Shown here piece by piece: positions 8,159-16,392 of a DNA stretch of 64,000 nucleotides. Below the pieces are notes generated by a model, which had not been told where the DNA came from, did no database searches, and was given only the letters and a program-made list of their open reading frames with translations. The stretch lies in the NCBI RefSeq assembly GCF_014191255.1, contig NZ_JACHWH010000002.1, forward strand, positions 806,001-870,000, written 5' to 3'. The stretch's first letter is position 1. Each line of letters opens with the position of its first letter. The translations under genes and the position numbers were made by a program. The DNA is from Amycolatopsis bartoniae. GTDB lineage: Bacteria; Actinomycetota; Actinomycetes; Mycobacteriales; Pseudonocardiaceae.

Positions 8159-8935
8159 ATGGAGACGAAAACCGCAGGTAGAAGCCTTGCGCTGCACCTG
8201 ACCGGGGAACGGACCGTGCCCGGGATTCCGGAGGAGAACTACTGGTTCCGCCGGCACGAGGCCGCCTACCTCGCACTGCTGCCGCACTGCGCGGGTGCCA
8301 CGGTGCTGGAGGCCGGCTGCGGTGAGGGCTACGGCGCGGCGCTGATCGCCGAGCACGCGGCGCGGGTGCTCGCGCTCGACTACGACCAGCCCACCGTCAC
8401 GCACGTCGCCCGGCGTTATCCACAGGTGGGGACAGTGCGGGGAAACCTCGCGTACCTGCCGCTGCGGGATTCCACTGTGGACGTCGTGGCGAACTTCCAG
8501 GTGATCGAGCACCTGTGGGACCAGGCGGGGTTCCTCGCCGAGTGCCGCCGGGTGCTGCGGCCGGGCGGGAAGCTGCTCGTGACCACCCCGAACAGGCTGA
8601 CCTTCACCCCGGACAGCGACACTCCCCTGAACCCGTACCACACGCGGGAACTCGCACCGTCCGAATTGGACACCCTGCTGTGCGAGGCCGGTTTCGAGGT
8701 CGAGGCGCTGCACGGGCTGCACCACGGCGCGGCCGTGCGCGCGCTCGACGAGCGCTACGGCGGGTCGATCATCGAGGCGCAGCTGGACGTCGTGCTGGGA
8801 GAGCTGCCCGGGCAGGCGCGGTGGCCGGACGCGCTGCTCGCGGACGTCGCCGCGATCCGCGCGGACGGGTTCGAGATCACCGGCGGACGACTGGACGAGA
8901 GCCTCGACCTGATCGCCGTGGCGGTGCGACCGTGA
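8159..8935 (+). CDS. SAM-dependent methyltransferase of the methylglucose polysaccharide locus (Rv3030-like)
   Basis: ATG 8159 follows GGAGG at 8147-8151. The 258-residue protein shows class I motifs: VLEAGCGEGYGAALIAEHA (SAM-binding glycine loop), ALDYDQPTV, GNLAYLPLRDSTVDVV and EHLWDQAGFLAECRRVLRPG. In mycobacteria the equivalent gene Rv3030 sits in the same order before a GH57 protein and a glucosyltransferase, and is proposed to methylate 6-O-methylglucose lipopolysaccharide. The function here is inferred from that gene order. Its stop overlaps the next start (GTGA), so translation is coupled. Confidence 0.85.
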   Translation: METKTAGRSLALHLTGERTVPGIPEENYWFRRHEAAYLALLPHCAGATVLEAGCGEGYGAALIAEHAARVLALDYDQPTVTHVARRYPQVGTVRGNLAYLPLRDSTVDVVANFQVIEHLWDQAGFLAECRRVLRPGGKLLVTTPNRLTFTPDSDTPLNPYHTRELAPSELDTLLCEAGFEVEALHGLHHGAAVRALDERYGGSIIEAQLDVVLGELPGQARWPDALLADVAAIRADGFEITGGRLDESLDLIAVAVRP

Positions 8936-10395
8936 CCACCGAGGGAACGTTCTGCCTGGTCCTGCACAGCCACCTGCCGTGGCTTCCGCACCACGGCTCT
9001 TGGCCGGTCGGCGAGGAGTGGCTCTACCAGGCGTGGGCGCACTCCTACCTGCCGGTGGTCGACCTGCTGCGCCGCTTCGCCGACGAGGGCAGGCGCGACG
9101 TGCTCACCCTCGGCGTCACCCCGGTCCTCGCGGCGCAGCTCGACGACCCGTACTGCCTGCGCACGTTCCACGAGTGGCTGGGCCACTGGCAGCTGCGGGC
9201 GTTGCAGGCGAGCACGTTGTGGCGCGAGGACCCGCTGCTGCGCGAGCTCGCCGCGACGGAGCACCGCGCGGCCCTGCACGCCAGCGAGGAGCTGGAAACC
9301 CGGTGGCGGCACGGGTTCTCGCCGATCCTGCGGTCGCTTGTGGACAGTGACGTGATCGAGCTGCTCGGCGGCCCGTTGACGCACCCGTTCCAGCCGCTGC
9401 TCGACCCGCGCATCCGGTCGTTCGCGCTGCGTTCCGGGCTCGACGACACCGAGCTGCGGATCGGGCACCGCCCCGCGGGCATCTGGGCGCCGGAGTGCGG
9501 ATACGCGCCGGGCATGGAGGACGGCTACGCGGCGGCGGGCGTGCGGCGGTTCCTCGTGGATGGTCCCTCGCTGCACGGCGACACGTCGGCGGCGCGCACC
9601 GTCGGTTCGTCGGACGTCGTGTGCTTCGGGCGCGATCTCGAAGTGACGTACCGGGTGTGGTCGCCGAAGGCGGGTTATCCCGGGCACGCGCACTACCGGG
9701 ACTTCCACACGTGGGCGCACGAGGTCGGCGTGAAGCCGTCGCGCGTCACCGGGCAGCAGGTCGCACCGCAGGACAAGGCGCCGTACGACCCGGCACTGGC
9801 CGCGGACACGGTGGCCGTGCACGTCAAGGACTTCGTGGACACGGTCGTGACGCGGCTGCGGCGGCTGCGGGAACGCGACGGCCGGGAGGCGCTGGTCGTC
9901 GCGGCCTACGACACGGAGCTGTTCGGGCACTGGTGGTACGAAGGCCCGGCGTGGCTGGAGGGCGTGCTGCGCGCGCTGCCGGAGGCGGGGGTGCGCGTGA
10001 CGACGCTGGGCGGCGCGCTGGAGGCCGGGCACCTCGGCGGGCCGGTGGACCTGCCCGCGTCGTCGTGGGGTTCGGGCAAGGACTGGCGAGTGTGGGACGG
10101 CGAGCAGGTCGCGGACATGGTGGCGGCCAACGCGGCGCTGCAGGAGCGGCTGCTGGCGGTGAAGCCGGGCACGCTGCGGGATCCGGCGCTGGACCTGGCC
10201 GTCGGCGAGGCGATGCTGGCCCTGTCGAGCGACTGGGCGTTCATGGTCACGAAGGACTCGGCGGCCGACTACGCGCGCCGCCGCGCGGCGGTCCACACCG
10301 AGCGCTTCGACGCCGTCCTGGCAGGAAAACGCCCGTTGCCGCTGGAAGACCGCGTCTTCGGGCACCTCGACGCCCGGTTGTTGACCCGCGAGTAA
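8932..10395 (+). CDS. GH57 / DUF1957 glycoside hydrolase, probable 1,4-alpha-glucan branching enzyme (Rv3031-like)
   Basis: GTG 8932 overlaps the methyltransferase stop. The 487-residue product opens with FCLVLHSHLPWLPHHG, the GH57 N-terminal block. The probable nucleophile is E188 (GIWAPECGY) and the acid is D327 (AAYDTELFGHWW). A C-terminal DUF1957 region includes WAFMVTKDSAADYA. Rv3031 of M. tuberculosis, in the same gene order, belongs to this family. It is thought to branch the glucan chain of methylglucose lipopolysaccharide or glycogen. It would act in the cytoplasm on growing alpha-glucan. Confidence 0.88.
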   Translation: MTTEGTFCLVLHSHLPWLPHHGSWPVGEEWLYQAWAHSYLPVVDLLRRFADEGRRDVLTLGVTPVLAAQLDDPYCLRTFHEWLGHWQLRALQASTLWREDPLLRELAATEHRAALHASEELETRWRHGFSPILRSLVDSDVIELLGGPLTHPFQPLLDPRIRSFALRSGLDDTELRIGHRPAGIWAPECGYAPGMEDGYAAAGVRRFLVDGPSLHGDTSAARTVGSSDVVCFGRDLEVTYRVWSPKAGYPGHAHYRDFHTWAHEVGVKPSRVTGQQVAPQDKAPYDPALAADTVAVHVKDFVDTVVTRLRRLRERDGREALVVAAYDTELFGHWWYEGPAWLEGVLRALPEAGVRVTTLGGALEAGHLGGPVDLPASSWGSGKDWRVWDGEQVADMVAANAALQERLLAVKPGTLRDPALDLAVGEAMLALSSDWAFMVTKDSAADYARRRAAVHTERFDAVLAGKRPLPLEDRVFGHLDARLLTRE

Positions 10396-10398
10396 CCT
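10393..10398 (+). promoter_or_regulatory. -10 element (TAACCT) for a possible leaderless GT4 transcript
   Basis: TAACCT overlaps the stop codon of the GH57 gene and ends 6 nt before ATG 10405. No ribosome site precedes that ATG. A separate leaderless transcript for the glycosyltransferase is therefore plausible in addition to read-through. Confidence 0.4.
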
Positions 10399-10404
10399 CG
10401 GCCC

Positions 10405-11655
10405 ATGCGCGTGCTGATGCTGTCCTGGGAATACCCGCCGGTCGTGGTCGGCGGGCTCGCCCGCCACGTGCACGCGCTGGCGCGGCACCTGGCGCGGGAC
10501 GGGCACGAGGTCGTGGTGTTGTGCCGGCACGTGGCGGGGACGGATGCGCAGACCCATCCGACCACCGACCGGGTCGTCGACGGCGTGCGGGTGATCCGCG
10601 TGGCCGAGGACCCGATGCACGTGACGTTCGAGCAGGACCTCGTCGCGTGGACGCTCGCGATGGGGCACGCGATGGTGCGGCACGGGCTGGAGCTGCTGCG
10701 CACGTGGCAGCCGGACGTGGTGCACGCCCACGACTGGCTCGTCGCGCACCCGGCGATCACGCTCGCGGAGACGGCCGGGAAGGCGCTGGTGGGCACCATC
10801 CACGCGACGGAGGCCGGGCGGCACTCGGGGTGGTTGTCGTACCCACTGAACCAGCAGGTGCACTCGGCGGAGTGGTGGCTGGCGAACCGGGCCGACGCGC
10901 TGATCACGTGCTCGCGGGCGATGCGGGCCGAGGTGGCGGGCCTGTTCGAGGTGGCGGCGGACGACATCAGCGTCATCCACAACGGCATCGAGGAACGGGG
11001 CTGGCGTGTCCCGCCGGCGGCGGTGGCGAAGGCGCGGTCGGTGTACGCGCCCGACGGCGCGCCGCTGTTGCTCTACTTCGGACGGCTGGAGTGGGAGAAG
11101 GGCGTGCAGGACCTGATCGCCGCCCTGCCCGCGATCCGCCGTGACCATCCGGGCACGCGGCTGGTGGTGGCGGGGCGTGGGCGGCATCTGGACGAGCTGG
11201 TCGCGCAGGCCCGGAAACTACGCGTGCGCCGGGCGGTGCACTTCGCGGGACACCTGCCGGACCGCGAGCTGCGGGCAGCGCTCGCGGCGGCGGACGCCGT
11301 GGTGCTGCCGAGCAAGTACGAGCCGTTCGGGATAGTGGCCCTGGAGGCGGCGGCGGCCGAGGCCCCGCTGATCGCGTCGACGGCGGGCGGCCTCGGCGAG
11401 GTGGTGATCGACGGGCTCACCGGCCTGGCCTTCGCCCCGGGCGACAGCGCGGCGATCCGCGCCGCGGTGCACTCCGTGCTCAGCGACCGGAAAGCGGCGC
11501 GCCGCCGAGCCCGCACGGCACGCGCCCGCCTGGCGGAGGACTTCGACTGGGCCCGCATCGCCGAGGCGACGGCGGAGGTCTACCGCCGGGCGAAGGTGCG
11601 GGAACACGAGGAACTGCCAAGGCCGAAGATCCCCACGGGGAACGCCTTCGCCTGA
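10405..11655 (+). CDS. GT4 alpha-glucosyltransferase, glycogen-synthase-like (Rv3032-like)
   Basis: The 416-residue protein begins MRVLMLSWEYPPVVVGGLARH, the typical N-terminus of actinobacterial glycogen-synthase-type GT4 enzymes. It has VVHAHDWLVAHPA, DISVIHNGIE, LLYFGRLEWEKGVQDL and the donor-binding motif LPSKYEPFGIVALEAAA. The mycobacterial counterpart Rv3032 elongates the alpha-1,4-glucan of methylglucose lipopolysaccharide and contributes to glycogen and capsular glucan. Here it forms the third gene of the methyltransferase-GH57-GT4 set. The likely donor is ADP- or UDP-glucose; which one cannot be read from the sequence. Confidence 0.92.
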   Translation: MRVLMLSWEYPPVVVGGLARHVHALARHLARDGHEVVVLCRHVAGTDAQTHPTTDRVVDGVRVIRVAEDPMHVTFEQDLVAWTLAMGHAMVRHGLELLRTWQPDVVHAHDWLVAHPAITLAETAGKALVGTIHATEAGRHSGWLSYPLNQQVHSAEWWLANRADALITCSRAMRAEVAGLFEVAADDISVIHNGIEERGWRVPPAAVAKARSVYAPDGAPLLLYFGRLEWEKGVQDLIAALPAIRRDHPGTRLVVAGRGRHLDELVAQARKLRVRRAVHFAGHLPDRELRAALAAADAVVLPSKYEPFGIVALEAAAAEAPLIASTAGGLGEVVIDGLTGLAFAPGDSAAIRAAVHSVLSDRKAARRRARTARARLAEDFDWARIAEATAEVYRRAKVREHEELPRPKIPTGNAFA

Positions 11656-11690
11656 CCGGCTCCGGCCGCGGCCAGAGCGCGCCACCAGCC

Positions 11691-13862
11691 CTAAGCCAGA
11701 TCCTCCACCGTCAGATACCGGCCCGAGCGGGCGTCCGCCTCGCCTGCCACCAGGCGGATCAGCTGCGCCGCCGCGGCCTCGGCGCTGCCGAGCTTGCCCG
11801 CGCGCTTGGCTTCCTCGGCGAAGGCCAGGACTCCGTCGGCCCAGGGGTCGCCCGTTCGGCCGCGTTCGAAGTGCGCCCGGGTCATGCCCTCCTCCACGAG
11901 GCCCGGGTCGAAGGCCAGCGCCGCGACGCCCGTGCCCTTCAGCTCGCCCGCCAGGTTCTCCACCAGCTTGATCTGCGCGGCCTTCGACACCGAGTAGGCA
12001 CTCGCGTGCGGCCAGCGCTTCCGGCCGGCCTCGCTGACGATCGTGATCACCCGCCCGCGCCCCCTGGCGACCATGTCCGGCAGCAGCGCCCGGGTCGCCA
12101 GCAGCGTGCCGCGCACGTTCACCTCCACCGCCCGCCACCAGTCGTCCGCGTCGACATCCCACACGGGGCCGAGCGGACCGGGCAGGGCGGCGTTGTTCAC
12201 CAGGACGTCCACGTCGCCGAAACCGGCGACCGCCCGGCGCGTGGCCGTCGGATCCAGGACATCCGCAACCGCCCACGACACCTGCGCGCCCTCGGCGGTC
12301 AGCTCGGCCGCGGTCGTGCGCAGGGCATCCTCGTCGCGGCCGGTGATCAGCACGTTCGCCCGCGCCCGGGCCAGCGCCGCGGCGAACACCCGGCCCAGCC
12401 CGCGGCCACCGCCGGTCACCACCACCGAAAGCCCGCGCAGCGGCCCGCCCTCCAGCTCCGCCCGCACCACCTTTCCCGTGGTGGAGCGGGGAATCGCGGC
12501 CACCCGCTCGACGAGCCGCACCCGCTTGTGCGGCGCGACGCGGGCGGCGACGTACGCCATGATTTCCGCCGGCGGCACGGGTTCGGTCAGCACCACGTAC
12601 GCCTTCGGCACCTCCCCGGCCACCGGGTCCGGCTCCCCCAGCACGGCGACGTCCGCGACCGCCGGATGGGTCATCAGCAGGTCTTCCAGCTCGGCGGGCG
12701 CGACCTGGTGCCCCTTGTACTTGATCAGCGACTTGAGCCTGCCGACCAGCGTGACGTACCCGCCTTCGTCGCGCCGGGCCAGATCACCCGTGTGCAGCCA
12801 GCCGTCGTCGTCGATCAGCGCCGCCGTGGCGGCCGGGTCGCCGAGGTAACCCGGCGTCACCTGCGGCCCGCGGATCCACAGCTCCCCCGGCATCGCGTCG
12901 GCGCCGGTTTCCGGGTCCACGAACCGGACTTCGGTGCCCGGCACCGGAACTCCGACGGACTCGACCGGCCCGGGCGCGCCGTCCGGGGTGAAGCAGATGC
13001 AGCCCGCCTCCGTCATTCCGAGCCCCTGCACCACCGGCACGCCGAGCGCCGCGGAGCACTTCTCGGCCGCCGACGCCGCCAACGGCGCGCCGCCGGAGAC
13101 CACCAGCCGCAGCCGCCCGCCCGGCACAGGACTCACGGAATCCAGTTGCGCCACCACGCTGGGCACGAGGTAGGCCACCGTCACGCCGTGCTTTCCCGCC
13201 AGCTCTACCAGTTCGGCGGGCGTGCCGAGCGGGGTCGGTGCGAGCACGAGCGGCGCCCCGGTCAGCAGGCAGTTGTTCATCGCCATCTGCATGCCGTAGA
13301 TGTGCCGCAACGGCGTGACCGCCAGCACGACGTCCTCTTCGGACAGTCGGTGCACCCCCGCGATCTGGTGCAGGTTGGCCACCAGGTTGTCGTGGGTGAT
13401 GATCACCTGCTTCGGCTTGCCCTGCGTACCACTCGACGCCGCCAGCACGGCGGTCTTCGATCCACCTTCGGGCGCAGGGCAAGACGAACCCGAGTCACCA
13501 ACCTCCACAGTGGACACACCGACCGGAAGCCCTGGCCGCCCGTCGGAGATCACCACACTGACCTCGTTGGCCCGCAACAAAGCAGCCCACTCGTCCGGCT
13601 TCGCCCGCGGGTCCAGCGGCAGCACCACCGCACCGGCGGCGAGCGCGCCGTGGAAGCCGGCGATGAACTCCGCACTGTTCTCCAGCACGAGACCGACGAC
13701 CTCGGCGCCACGCACTCGCGAGGCGACGCCCGCCGCGGCCGCCGCCAGCTCACGCCGGGTCCACCGGCGCTCGGTGCCGCCGGTCAGGTCGACGACCGCG
13801 AGCCGTTCGTCGGTGACGGCGGCGAGGTCCGGGCCCCAGATGGCCTCGATCAGGCTGGTCAT
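11691..13862 (-). CDS. Fusion of acyl-CoA ligase (4CL-like) and short-chain dehydrogenase/reductase
   Basis: One uninterrupted 723-residue frame starts at ATG 13862. Residues 1-470 form an ANL adenylating enzyme. The phosphate loop is at 141-151 (AASSGTQGKPK), QGLGMTEAGC lies near 279-288, HTGDLARRDEGG near 357-368, and the catalytic lysine is K464 in STTGKVVR. Only about 12 residues later an SDR domain begins, with TGGGRGLG at 483-490, LVNNAA at 554-559 and catalytic Y623-K627 in YSVSK. The ligase would activate an aromatic acid, and the SDR would reduce or oxidise a carbonyl on the activated product. It is the last gene of the tyrosine-lyase operon, 11 bp after the dehydrogenase gene. The fusion is unusual; there is no sign of a frameshift artefact. 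Confidence 0.88.
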   Translation of the reverse strand: MTSLIEAIWGPDLAAVTDERLAVVDLTGGTERRWTRRELAAAAAGVASRVRGAEVVGLVLENSAEFIAGFHGALAAGAVVLPLDPRAKPDEWAALLRANEVSVVISDGRPGLPVGVSTVEVGDSGSSCPAPEGGSKTAVLAASSGTQGKPKQVIITHDNLVANLHQIAGVHRLSEEDVVLAVTPLRHIYGMQMAMNNCLLTGAPLVLAPTPLGTPAELVELAGKHGVTVAYLVPSVVAQLDSVSPVPGGRLRLVVSGGAPLAASAAEKCSAALGVPVVQGLGMTEAGCICFTPDGAPGPVESVGVPVPGTEVRFVDPETGADAMPGELWIRGPQVTPGYLGDPAATAALIDDDGWLHTGDLARRDEGGYVTLVGRLKSLIKYKGHQVAPAELEDLLMTHPAVADVAVLGEPDPVAGEVPKAYVVLTEPVPPAEIMAYVAARVAPHKRVRLVERVAAIPRSTTGKVVRAELEGGPLRGLSVVVTGGGRGLGRVFAAALARARANVLITGRDEDALRTTAAELTAEGAQVSWAVADVLDPTATRRAVAGFGDVDVLVNNAALPGPLGPVWDVDADDWWRAVEVNVRGTLLATRALLPDMVARGRGRVITIVSEAGRKRWPHASAYSVSKAAQIKLVENLAGELKGTGVAALAFDPGLVEEGMTRAHFERGRTGDPWADGVLAFAEEAKRAGKLGSAEAAAAQLIRLVAGEADARSGRYLTVEDLA

Positions 13863-13873
13863 GCGCGTTCTCC

Positions 13874-14899
13874 TCAGCGGATCCGGACGAGGGTCTTGGT
13901 CGCGGTGCGGTCGCGCATGGCCTCGTAACCCTTCGCGATGTCCCCCAGCGGCACGGACAGGTCGAACACCGGCGACGGGTCGAGCCGGCCCGCCAGCACG
14001 TCCTCGACCAGGCCGGGCAGGTACGTCCTGGCCGGGGCGAGGCCACCGGCGACCGTGAGGTTGCGCAGGAAGCAGGCCATCAGGTCGAGCCCGGCGTGCA
14101 GCCCGCCGACGGGGCTGAGCGCGCCGCCGTCGCGGACGATCCCGATCGCCGTCGTCAGCGAACCGGCCTCGCCCACGCAGTCCACCACCACGTCGACGCC
14201 CGCGCCATCGGTGGCCGCGCGGACCGCCTCGACGGCCTCCGCTCCCCGTGCCGAAACCACTTCCGTGGCACCGAAACCGCGGCCGATCCGGACGCGGTCC
14301 TCGTGCCTGCCCAGCAGGAGAACCTGTTCCGCACCGGCCTGCCGCGCGGCGAGGACCGAGCACAGCCCCACCGCACCGTCGCCGATCACCGCGACCGACG
14401 CCCCGGGCGCGATCCGCGTCATCCGCGCCGCGTGCCGCCCGGTGGCCATCACGTCGCACAGCGCCAGCAGCGCGGACAGCCGCTCGTCGTTCTCGTCCAC
14501 CGCCGCGGGAACCAGCGTGGCGTCGGCGAACGGCACGCGCACCGCCTCGGCCTGACCGCCGTCACCGGCCACGCCGAACATCCCTCCGGCGCGGCACGAG
14601 CTGGGCACGCCGTGCTCGCACTCCAGGCACGTGCCGTCGGCGAACACGAACGGCGCCACCACCGTCGTGCCCGGGCGCAAGGTCACGTCGGCACCCACGT
14701 CCTCGACGACGCCGACGAACTCGTGCCCGCACCGGGGTCCGGTCACGGGGCCGGGCAGGCCCGCGTAGCCACGCAGGTCCGTGCCGCAGATCCCGGCGGC
14801 GAGCACCCGCACGACCGCGTCGGTGGGCTCCTCGATCCGCGGATCGGGCACGTCCTCGACGACCAGCTCGCCCGGACCACGCAGCAGCGCCGCTTTCAT
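13874..14899 (-). CDS. Zinc-dependent medium-chain alcohol dehydrogenase
   Basis: The 341-residue protein has the MDR layout: GICGTDLRGYAG with the catalytic-zinc Cys, PRCGHEFVGVV, and the NAD-binding loop VIGDGAVGLCSV. The structural-zinc lobe reads ADGTCLECEHGVPSSC. Three of the four usual cysteines are present, and the first is replaced by Asp. It lies 13 bp after the O-methyltransferase gene and 11 bp before the ligase-SDR gene, so it belongs to the same operon. Its substrate is unknown. An aldehyde or alcohol derived from a hydroxycinnamoyl intermediate would fit the neighbours. Confidence 0.88.
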   Translation of the reverse strand: MKAALLRGPGELVVEDVPDPRIEEPTDAVVRVLAAGICGTDLRGYAGLPGPVTGPRCGHEFVGVVEDVGADVTLRPGTTVVAPFVFADGTCLECEHGVPSSCRAGGMFGVAGDGGQAEAVRVPFADATLVPAAVDENDERLSALLALCDVMATGRHAARMTRIAPGASVAVIGDGAVGLCSVLAARQAGAEQVLLLGRHEDRVRIGRGFGATEVVSARGAEAVEAVRAATDGAGVDVVVDCVGEAGSLTTAIGIVRDGGALSPVGGLHAGLDLMACFLRNLTVAGGLAPARTYLPGLVEDVLAGRLDPSPVFDLSVPLGDIAKGYEAMRDRTATKTLVRIR

Positions 14900-14912
14900 G
14901 CTCTGGTTCCTT

Positions 14913-15575
14913 TCAGTTGCTCAGGCGGCGGGCGATCGTCAGCCCGTCGGCGAGGGTCAGCAGCACCGACTCCACACGGTCGTCGGCGCGGACGTGGGCG
15001 TTGAATTCCCTGATGGCCTGGCCGTTGCGGCTCGGGTGCTCGTCGACGACCTCGCCCGCGTAGAGCACGTTGTCGGCGAGGATCAGCCCGCCGGGCCGGA
15101 TCCTGGGCACCAGCGCCTCCCAGTACCCCAGGTAGCCGACCTTGTCCGCGTCGATGAACGCCAGGTCGATCACCAGGTCCCCGGGCAGTGACTTGAGCGT
15201 CTCCGCGGCCGGCCCGAGGTGCTGCCGCACGCGGTCGGCGACCCCGGCCTCCTGCCACGCCTGCCGGGCGACGGCGGTCCAGTCCTGCGACACGTCGAAG
15301 GTGTGCACCACGCCGTCCGCACCGACACCGCGGGCGAACGCGAGCGTCGAGTACCCGGTGAACGTGCCGATCTCGACGACGGTCTTCGCGCCGATCGCCT
15401 GCGTGAGCAACGTGAGGAAGACCGCCTGCTCGTGCGGGACCTGCATCTCGGCGACGCCGCCGAGCGCGAGCGTGGCTTCGACGAGGCGCTGCTGGGCCGG
15501 GGTCGGCGGCTCAGCTTGCGCGACGACGTAGCTCGTCAGCTGCGGGCTCAGTCCGATCCGTTTGTCGAGGTCCAT
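14913..15575 (-). CDS. Class I O-methyltransferase, caffeoyl-CoA O-methyltransferase type
   Basis: The 220-residue protein starts at ATG 15575 after a GGAGGA ribosome site, although this start lies inside the 3' end of the upstream gene. It shows KTVVEIGTFTGYSTLAFARG, DLAFIDADKVGYLGYWE and GGLILADNVLYAGEV, with Asp and Asn residues in the metal-dependent catechol/caffeoyl-CoA methyltransferase pattern. Such enzymes methylate one hydroxyl of a catechol using SAM and a divalent metal. In this operon a caffeate or caffeoyl-CoA substrate would be made by the lyase, hydroxylase and ligase; this is an inference. Confidence 0.9.
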   Translation of the reverse strand: MDLDKRIGLSPQLTSYVVAQAEPPTPAQQRLVEATLALGGVAEMQVPHEQAVFLTLLTQAIGAKTVVEIGTFTGYSTLAFARGVGADGVVHTFDVSQDWTAVARQAWQEAGVADRVRQHLGPAAETLKSLPGDLVIDLAFIDADKVGYLGYWEALVPRIRPGGLILADNVLYAGEVVDEHPSRNGQAIREFNAHVRADDRVESVLLTLADGLTIARRLSN

Positions 15576-16392
15576 CGTGCTCCTCCAGGAGTGGCCGGGC
15601 GGCGAGGGTCGTGGCGAGGTCGCGCATCATCGAAGACAGGCCGGCGGGCAGCAGGTCCGCGACGCCGGTGTGCGTGGGCAGGTCGAGCGGGCGGGCGGCC
15701 AGGTCGCACTGCAGCGCGGCGACGCGGCGCAGCAGGTGCGCGCGGAACTCCGCGTCCGACGTCGGCCTGCGGTGCACCAGGAAGAACTCGTCGAGGGTGT
15801 CGCGCTCGTCGTCGGTCGCTCCCTCGCCGGGTCGCCTGCCCGCCTGTTTGAGCAGCGATTCCCCTTGCGGGACAAGGATCTTCGCCAGTGTCATGTGGAT
15901 GAGCCGGTGCCGTTTGAGCGCCTGCTTGAGCACACCGTCGGCGGGCAGGTCGTATCGCCCGAGCAGGGCGAGCACCCGTTCGTAGTCCCGCGCCCACACG
16001 CCGCTGAACGCCGGGTTGCGCGCCATCATGCGGGCGCGGATGACCTGCGCGTAGGTGTCCGCGGTGCAGCTGCCCGCGTAGAGCTGCAGGGCCGAGTACC
16101 GGTCGTACCACAGGGCTGCCTCGGCCATGCCCGCGTCGGTGACGCCGTCGCGGAGCAGGTCCTCCAGCAGGTCCCCGAGCAGCCGCCAGGTGCCGAAGGC
16201 GAGGTGGTGTCCCAGCACCCAGCGGTAGAACGCGCGTTCCGCGGGGTCGTCGGGCGAGGCGAACACCTCCGGGCGCGGCGCTACGGCCAGTGCCAGGTAG
16301 CCGCGCACATCCTCGCCGTCGCCCGCGGTCAGCCGCTGGGCGGGCATCGGCATCGGCAGGACCTCCAGCCGGGCCCGGACCGGGATGTCCAT
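15511..16392 (-). CDS. Putative haem-dependent L-tyrosine 3-hydroxylase-like protein
   Basis: ATG 16392 overlaps the lyase stop (TGATG), so translation is coupled. The 293-residue product appears all-helical and has no common nucleotide- or metal-binding motif. His-rich helices occur at RWVLGHHLAFGTWRLL (H62, H63) and KRHRLIHMTLAKILVPQG (H162, H166), with LWYDRYSALQLYAGSC near residues 94-109. Size and these segments resemble the LmbB2/Orf13/TyrH family, haem enzymes that make L-DOPA from tyrosine. That match is from memory and is not secure. Its position directly after a tyrosine-type lyase supports it. Its 3' end overlaps the O-methyltransferase gene by 65 bp, which is long. Confidence 0.5.
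   Translation of the reverse strand: MDIPVRARLEVLPMPMPAQRLTAGDGEDVRGYLALAVAPRPEVFASPDDPAERAFYRWVLGHHLAFGTWRLLGDLLEDLLRDGVTDAGMAEAALWYDRYSALQLYAGSCTADTYAQVIRARMMARNPAFSGVWARDYERVLALLGRYDLPADGVLKQALKRHRLIHMTLAKILVPQGESLLKQAGRRPGEGATDDERDTLDEFFLVHRRPTSDAEFRAHLLRRVAALQCDLAARPLDLPTHTGVADLLPAGLSSMMRDLATTLAARPLLEEHDGPRQTDRTEPAADELRRRAS

Noticed and set aside
8932-9000. Extension of the GH57 gene upstream to 8515
   Set aside because: The upstream codons are the out-of-frame shadow of the methyltransferase. The GTGA overlap at 8932 and the family N-terminus fix the start.
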